Shown: piece by piece, positions 59,885-64,000 of the stretch
How positions within the stretch are numbered: the first letter of the stretch is position 1
How the letters are laid out: each line of letters starts with the position of its first letter
NCBI RefSeq assembly: GCF_050942425.1
Contig: NZ_CP192063.1
Location: 10,354,001 to 10,418,000 of the forward strand
Source of the DNA: Actinoallomurus sp050942425
Lineage (GTDB): Bacteria; Actinomycetota; Actinomycetes; Streptosporangiales; Streptosporangiaceae
Length of the DNA stretch: 64,000 nt
Direction of reading: 5' to 3'
The notes under the pieces: model-generated
Told to the model about the DNA's origin: nothing
What the model saw: the letters and a program-made list of their open reading frames with translations, nothing else
Databases searched by the model: none
Program-made: the position numbers and the translations under genes

Positions 59885-61147
59885 ATGAAGACTCGATCCC
59901 CAGAAATCACCAAGGGCAACGGAGTCCGGACGCGACGGGTCTTCCGGCGGGTGGGGGTCACGGCGCTGGCGGCCACGCTGCTGGCCGGGGTGGCCGCACC
60001 CGGGGTGGCCACCGCGGACAGCAGGGCCGTGCCGAAGGCCGCTGCCGGGCAGGATCGCCCGGAGCTGCAGAAGGCCATCCAGGCGTTCGTCGATTCCGGT
60101 CTCGCCGGGGTGCAGCTGCGCGTGCATGATCAGCGGGGCGACTGGGTCGGCAGCGCCGGGGTGCGCAAGCTGGGCCAGACCGCCAAGCCGCCGACGAACG
60201 GGCGGTTCCGGATCGGCAGCACCACCAAGACCTTCACCGCGACCCTGGTGCTGAAACTGGTGGCCAAGGGCAAGATCGGGCTGGATACCCCGGTGGCCGA
60301 CTACCTGCCCCAGCTCGGACTGGACAAGCGGATCACCGTGCGGATGCTGCTGCAGCACACCAGCGGATTGTTCAACTACGCCGGCGGCGAGCGCTACCCC
60401 GACGGGACGTTCGTGCCGGGGATCCCATGGTCAGGCAAGGAGTGGGTGGACAACCGGTTCCACACCTACCGGCCGGAGGAGCTGGTCCGATTCGCCTTGT
60501 CCAAGCCGGCGCGGTTCGCTCCGGGCACGGACTGGAGCTACTCCAACACCAACTACGTGCTGGCCAGGCTGCTGATCGAGAAGGTCACCGGCCACTCGTA
60601 CGCCACGGAGATGCAGCGGCGGATCCTGCGGCCGCTCGGGCTGCGGGACACCGTGGTGCCGGGCACCCGGACGGAGATCCCCGGGCCGCACGCGCACAGC
60701 TACTACCGGTACCAGGACGGCGACCAGTGGAAGACGGTCGACGTCACCCGCCAGAACCCCTCCTGGATCTCCAGCGCCGGGGAGATGATCTCGACCACCG
60801 AGGACCTCAACACATTCATCTCCGCGCTGCTGAGTGGCAGGCTCCTCCCGGCCCCGTTGCTGGCCGAGATGCTCAAGCCGCACCCGACCGACGACCCGAC
60901 GAGCGACTACGGCCTCGGGCTGTACGAGCTGCGCGCGGACTCGAACTGCAGCGGCACCATCCTGATCAACCACAACGGCGGCGTCCAAGGCTCTGGGACG
61001 CTGATGTACAGCACGCCCGACGCCGGCAAGACCATGGAGGCCTCGGTGACCTACGTGGACGGCGTAGACGCCCCGGTGGGCGCCTACCAGAAGCTGGTGC
61101 AGGGGCTCGTCAACACGGTGTTCTGCGGCGGGCAGGCTGCGGGCTGA
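59885..61147 (+). CDS. Secreted class C beta-lactamase-like serine hydrolase (DD-peptidase type)
   Basis: 420 aa from the ATG at 59885 (GAGAGGAAGC upstream). Signal peptide with a twin-Arg-like TRRVFRR stretch and hydrophobic VTALAATLLAGVAAPGVA. Catalytic motifs: GSTTK (SxxK), YSNTNY (YxN) and HNGG (HxG). Matches D-alanyl-D-alanine carboxypeptidase/beta-lactamase-fold enzymes of actinomycetes. It may act on peptidoglycan or as an esterase. It is preceded by the ABC operon terminator. Confidence 0.9.
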   Translation: MKTRSPEITKGNGVRTRRVFRRVGVTALAATLLAGVAAPGVATADSRAVPKAAAGQDRPELQKAIQAFVDSGLAGVQLRVHDQRGDWVGSAGVRKLGQTAKPPTNGRFRIGSTTKTFTATLVLKLVAKGKIGLDTPVADYLPQLGLDKRITVRMLLQHTSGLFNYAGGERYPDGTFVPGIPWSGKEWVDNRFHTYRPEELVRFALSKPARFAPGTDWSYSNTNYVLARLLIEKVTGHSYATEMQRRILRPLGLRDTVVPGTRTEIPGPHAHSYYRYQDGDQWKTVDVTRQNPSWISSAGEMISTTEDLNTFISALLSGRLLPAPLLAEMLKPHPTDDPTSDYGLGLYELRADSNCSGTILINHNGGVQGSGTLMYSTPDAGKTMEASVTYVDGVDAPVGAYQKLVQGLVNTVFCGGQAAG

Positions 61148-61324
61148 CGCGGCCCAGCCGACTCAGCCGACGGGGCCGAGCACCGTGGACCCGCACGCGT
61201 TCCCTCCCGATCGTGGCCCCGGCCTAGGCGTTCAGGTCGGCTCACGGTTCGGGAAATAAGCCGGTTCCGCTGCTAACAGAACTACAGGGTATCGCGAAAC
61301 CGCTGAGGCGAGCCGGAAGCTGCT

Positions 61325-62356
61325 CTATGCCAGGACCTGGGTGATCGGAAGGGAGCTGTCGGCGGGCAGGTCGAGGTGGGAGGGGCTCAGGCCGGAGGCG
61401 ACGAGCTCGGAGCCGAGTGCCGCGACCATCGCGCCGTTGTCGGTGCACAGCTTCGGGCGGGGCACCCGCAGCTGGATGCCCGCCGCGTCGCAGCGGTCCT
61501 GGGCGAGCGCGCGGAGCCGGGAGTTGGCCGCGACACCGCCGCCGATGAGCAGGTGGGAGACCCCGTTGTCCTTGCAGGCGGCGATGGCCTTCTTGGTCAG
61601 CACGTCGACGACCGCCTCCTGGAAGGCCGCGGCGACGTCGGCGACCGGCACCGGCTCGCCGGCGCGCTCGCGGGCCTCGACCCAGCGGGCCACGGCGGTC
61701 TTGAGGCCGGAGAAGGAGAAGTCGTAGGTGCCGTCGTCGTACTTGCCGCGCGGGAAGAACACCGAGCCGGGGTCGCCCTCCCGGGCCGCGCGGTCGATGT
61801 ACGGGCCGCCGGGGAAGCCGAGGTCGAGCACCCGCGCGACCTTGTCGAACGCCTCGCCGGCGGCGTCGTCGACGGTGGCGCCGAGCGGGCGTACGTCGGA
61901 GGCGACGTCGGGGACGAGCAGCAGTGACGAGTGGCCACCGGAGACGAGCAGCGCCACGCACGGCTTGGGCAGGGCGCCGTGTTCGAGCTGGTCGACGGCG
62001 ACGTGGGCGGCGAGGTGGTTGACGCCGTACAGCGGCTTGCCGAGGCCGAGGGAGTAGGCCTTGGCGGCGGCGACGCCGACGAGGAGGGCACCGGCCAGCC
62101 CGGGGCCGGCGGTGACGGCGATCGCGTCGACGTCGTTCAGGGTCACGCCGGCGTCGGCCAGGGCACGGTCGACGGTCGGTGTCATGGCCTCCAGGTGGGC
62201 TCGCGACGCCACCTCGGGGACCACCCCGCCGAACCTCGCGTGCTCGTCGACGCTGGAGGCGATGGCGTCGGCGAGCAGCGTGTGGCCGCGCACGATTCCG
62301 ACGCCCGTCTCGTCGCAGGACGTCTCGATCCCCAGGACCAGGGGCTCGTCCCTCAT
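61325..62356 (-). CDS. tsaD: tRNA N6-adenosine threonylcarbamoyltransferase
   Basis: 343 aa from the ATG at 62356. N-terminal VLGIETSCDETG, metal-binding HLAAHVA (HxxxH) and the ASKH fold loops VSGGHSSLLLV and GVAANSRLR. Together with TsaB it transfers threonylcarbamoyl to A37 of ANN-decoding tRNAs. The start overlaps the rimI stop (ATGA). Orientation and order match mycobacteria, but groES lies 12 kb away instead of being adjacent. Confidence 0.97.
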   Translation of the reverse strand: MRDEPLVLGIETSCDETGVGIVRGHTLLADAIASSVDEHARFGGVVPEVASRAHLEAMTPTVDRALADAGVTLNDVDAIAVTAGPGLAGALLVGVAAAKAYSLGLGKPLYGVNHLAAHVAVDQLEHGALPKPCVALLVSGGHSSLLLVPDVASDVRPLGATVDDAAGEAFDKVARVLDLGFPGGPYIDRAAREGDPGSVFFPRGKYDDGTYDFSFSGLKTAVARWVEARERAGEPVPVADVAAAFQEAVVDVLTKKAIAACKDNGVSHLLIGGGVAANSRLRALAQDRCDAAGIQLRVPRPKLCTDNGAMVAALGSELVASGLSPSHLDLPADSSLPITQVLA

Positions 62357-62838
62357 GTTCCCACTTCCTGTCCGGCGGGCACTCCGCTCCGCCGCGCGTC
62401 ACGGACCATCACGATCGCGTCCACCCCGGACGGCTGGTAGTAGCGCTTGCGAATACCGACCTGGGTGAAGCCGAACCGCTCGTACAACCGCCGCGCCCGG
62501 TCGTTGTCGGCGCGCACGTCGAGGAAGACCTCGGGGCAGCCGCGCGCGGCGGCCTCCCCCAGCAGCGCGGTCAGCAGCCGAGTGCCGAACCCCCGCCCCT
62601 GCGACTCCGGCCGGACGCCGATGGTCAGCACGTCGGCCTGGTCTCCGACGGCGGCCAGGCCGGCCCAGCCGGCGAAGCGCCCGTCGTCGTCCTCGATCAC
62701 GACGTAGTGCCGCGTGCCGCTCAGGTCGGACAGCTCCTCGCGGTAGGCGTCCTCCGACCAGGACTCCTCGGGGAACAGGACGGGCTCGAGCGCAAGGACG
62801 TCGGGCAAATCGTCGGCGGTCATCGGGCGCAGCGTCAT
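62353..62838 (-). CDS. rimI: Ribosomal protein S18 alanine N-acetyltransferase
   Basis: 161 aa from the ATG at 62838. GNAT fold: DVLTIGVRPESQGRGFGTRL (acetyl-CoA loop, here QGRGFG) and VFLDVRADNDRARRLYERFG. RimI acetylates the N-terminus of ribosomal S18 and possibly other proteins. Coupled to both tsaB and tsaD by ATGA overlaps. Confidence 0.94.
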   Translation of the reverse strand: MTLRPMTADDLPDVLALEPVLFPEESWSEDAYREELSDLSGTRHYVVIEDDDGRFAGWAGLAAVGDQADVLTIGVRPESQGRGFGTRLLTALLGEAAARGCPEVFLDVRADNDRARRLYERFGFTQVGIRKRYYQPSGVDAIVMVRDARRSGVPAGQEVGT

Positions 62839-63497
62839 GCCGGCGTCACCCGTTTGCGCGGGCCGGGTTCACGGGCGTCGGGCTTGCGGAGGTACAGCGG
62901 GACCGGCGGCACCAGCGCGGGGCCGTCGCCGCCGTTCAGCCGGGTGATCACCAGGTCGGCGAGCGCGGCCGCGGACGGCAGCGCGGGCTCCTGCCCGGCG
63001 AGCGTGTCGGCGTAGAGGAGCGCGCCCTCCCCGACGGCGGGTAGGCCCGGCTCGGCCGCCTCGGCGGGCTTGCCGACGGCGGGCCCGGCGACGCGGACGC
63101 CGGCACTGTCGTAGCGCGCCCAGTAGACCTCCTTGCGCCGGGCGTCGGTGGCCACGACGAAGGGGCTCGTACGGCCGGACTGCCAGGCGAGGACGTCGAG
63201 GGTGCAGACGCCGTGCACGGGAATGCCGAGCACGGTGCCGAGCGCGCGGGCGGTCACCAGTCCGACGCGCAGCCCGGTGTACGGCCCGGGGCCGACGCCG
63301 ACCGCGATGGCCGACAGGTCGGCCCGGGTCACCCCGGCCTCGTCGAGCACGGTCGCGATGGCGGGGGCGAGCACCTCGGCGTGCCGCCGCCGGTCGACCG
63401 CGTTCGACTCGGCGCGCAGGCGAACGCCGCCGGAGGTGCCCTCGCTCAGGGCGACGGTGACCGCGGCGGTAGCGGTGTCGAAAGCCAAGACCAGCAC
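62835..63497 (-). CDS. tsaB: tRNA threonylcarbamoyladenosine biosynthesis protein TsaB
   Basis: 220 aa from the GTG at 63497. LVLAFDTATAAVTVALSEG start, RHAEVLAP and GVGPGPYTGLRVGLVTARAL core motifs; a pseudo-ASKH partner of TsaD. First gene of the tsaB-rimI-tsaD operon. In mycobacteria tsaE and alr come next upstream; here a lipoprotein-like gene does. Confidence 0.95.
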   Translation of the reverse strand: MLVLAFDTATAAVTVALSEGTSGGVRLRAESNAVDRRRHAEVLAPAIATVLDEAGVTRADLSAIAVGVGPGPYTGLRVGLVTARALGTVLGIPVHGVCTLDVLAWQSGRTSPFVVATDARRKEVYWARYDSAGVRVAGPAVGKPAEAAEPGLPAVGEGALLYADTLAGQEPALPSAAALADLVITRLNGGDGPALVPPVPLYLRKPDAREPGPRKRVTPA

Positions 63498-63534
63498 GAC
63501 CTATGAGCGTAGCGCGCCCACGGCACCGGTCCGA

Positions 63535-63705
63535 CCGGGTCAGGACCCGGTCAGGGCGCTCCACGGGCGTGCCGACCGCCGCCGCCCGGCCGGGTCAGGC
63601 CCGGTCAAGCGCTCGTCGGGCGTGCGAGCGGCGCTGTCCGGCCCGGTCGGGACCCGGTCAGGCGCTCGGCGGGCGCAGCGAGCGGCGCCGTGCGGCCGGG
63701 TCAGG
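63535..63705. repeat. About three and a half copies of a 53-55-bp repeat
   Basis: Units begin near 63535, 63590, 63643 and 63696 with CCGGGTCAGG or a close variant followed by CCCGGTCA and a CGGGCGTGC-type block. The last copy contains the stop codon of the gene at 63701. Confidence 0.75.
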
Positions 63706-64000
63706 ACTGGGACTGGAGCTTGGAGATGACGTCGCGGGCGGCGGAGAGGGCGCCGTTCGTGGCGTCGGAGGACGAGAGGGGCTTCGCGGCGTTGTCCTGG
63801 CCGTCGCCGCCGGAGTAGTGGACGGTGACGAGGACGTTGGCGAGGCGGGCGTTGGCGACGGCCCCTCCGACCTCGCCCTTGTCCACCGTGTACACCACGT
63901 ACGCCTGTTCACCGACGCCGCTGACGCCACGGCTGTCACGTACCTGAACCGTGTCGCCGAGGTCCTTGCCCGTGCGGTCGGACTCCCACTCCGCGCCGAA
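63701..64000 (-). CDS. Partial CDS: C-terminal part of a lipoprotein-like protein
   Basis: The frame is open to the window edge; 99 residues are visible, ending SAARDVISKLQSQS. Sequence includes EWESDRTGKDLGDTVQ, GVGEQAYVVYTVDKGEVGG and ANVLVTVHYSGGDGQ, resembling the C-terminal half of DUF3558-like actinobacterial surface lipoproteins. The start, including any lipobox, is beyond the window. The stop lies within the 54-bp repeat. Confidence 0.75.
   Translation of the reverse strand, partial: FGAEWESDRTGKDLGDTVQVRDSRGVSGVGEQAYVVYTVDKGEVGGAVANARLANVLVTVHYSGGDGQDNAAKPLSSSDATNGALSAARDVISKLQSQS

Overview
The window is high-GC actinobacterial DNA. It has GTG and TTG starts, many 4-nt ATGA or GTGA overlaps between genes, WhiJ-type XRE/DUF397 genes, a ShbA/SigD-type sigma factor and a DUF5319 gene. 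Gene order in the right half follows the Mycobacterium tuberculosis order from memory (guaA, choD-like oxidoreductase, guaB3, guaB, DUF5319, rsdA, sigD, groEL1, groES, tsaD, rimI, tsaB), all in the same relative orientation. whiB3 is absent, and about 12 kb of extra genes separate groES from tsaD. The regulator families suggest a Streptosporangiales/Thermomonosporaceae-like actinomycete; that placement is inference.

Left part (0-20 kb) is accessory. It starts with a TetR regulator, then a degenerate FMN riboswitch in front of an unusual riboflavin synthase-DHBP synthase fusion that is translationally coupled to a methyltransferase. Next come a hypothetical protein, a thioesterase, a serine hydrolase, and a two-HTH GbsR/MarR-like regulator facing a DUF4097 gene. 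Two divergent XRE/SDR pairs flank a WhiJ-like XRE+DUF397 locus with small downstream genes. These are followed by an FMN reductase, a histidine phosphatase, a short PEP-synthase-like enzyme divergent from two regulator-like genes, a GT-C membrane glycosyltransferase and a tiny basic protein.

Middle part (20-47 kb): a form II Cox-type molybdenum hydroxylase operon with a membrane-anchored CoxG; a Ser/Thr kinase with a DUF4352-like sensor; a broken ahpD remnant; guaA; an M43 metalloprotease; an AlkD-like glycosylase; a PD-(D/E)XK-like protein; an ALDH-GMC oxidoreductase-HhH operon divergent from a TetR gene, pieces of which are duplicated on both sides of a secreted PLD-like protein; an SDR; an ECF sigma factor with a C-terminal SnoaL-like domain; glpD; guaB3/guaB; and DUF5319-rsdA-sigD.

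Right part (47-64 kb): groESL under a perfect CIRCE element; an 840-bp C-rich degenerate repeat; a THUMP-like methyltransferase; a TFIIB-type zinc-ribbon protein; a coiled-coil protein; a phosphotransferase; two adjacent secreted protease inhibitors of different classes (emfourin-like and SSI-like); an RHH repressor under four TGACGTCA boxes leading a DUF4097-DrrA-DrrB operon; a class C serine hydrolase; the tsaD-rimI-tsaB operon; and a partial lipoprotein-like gene. An orphan copy of the 21-bp double TGACGTCA element lies 1.7 kb upstream of the RHH gene. I found no tRNA, rRNA, CRISPR array or intact insertion sequence.
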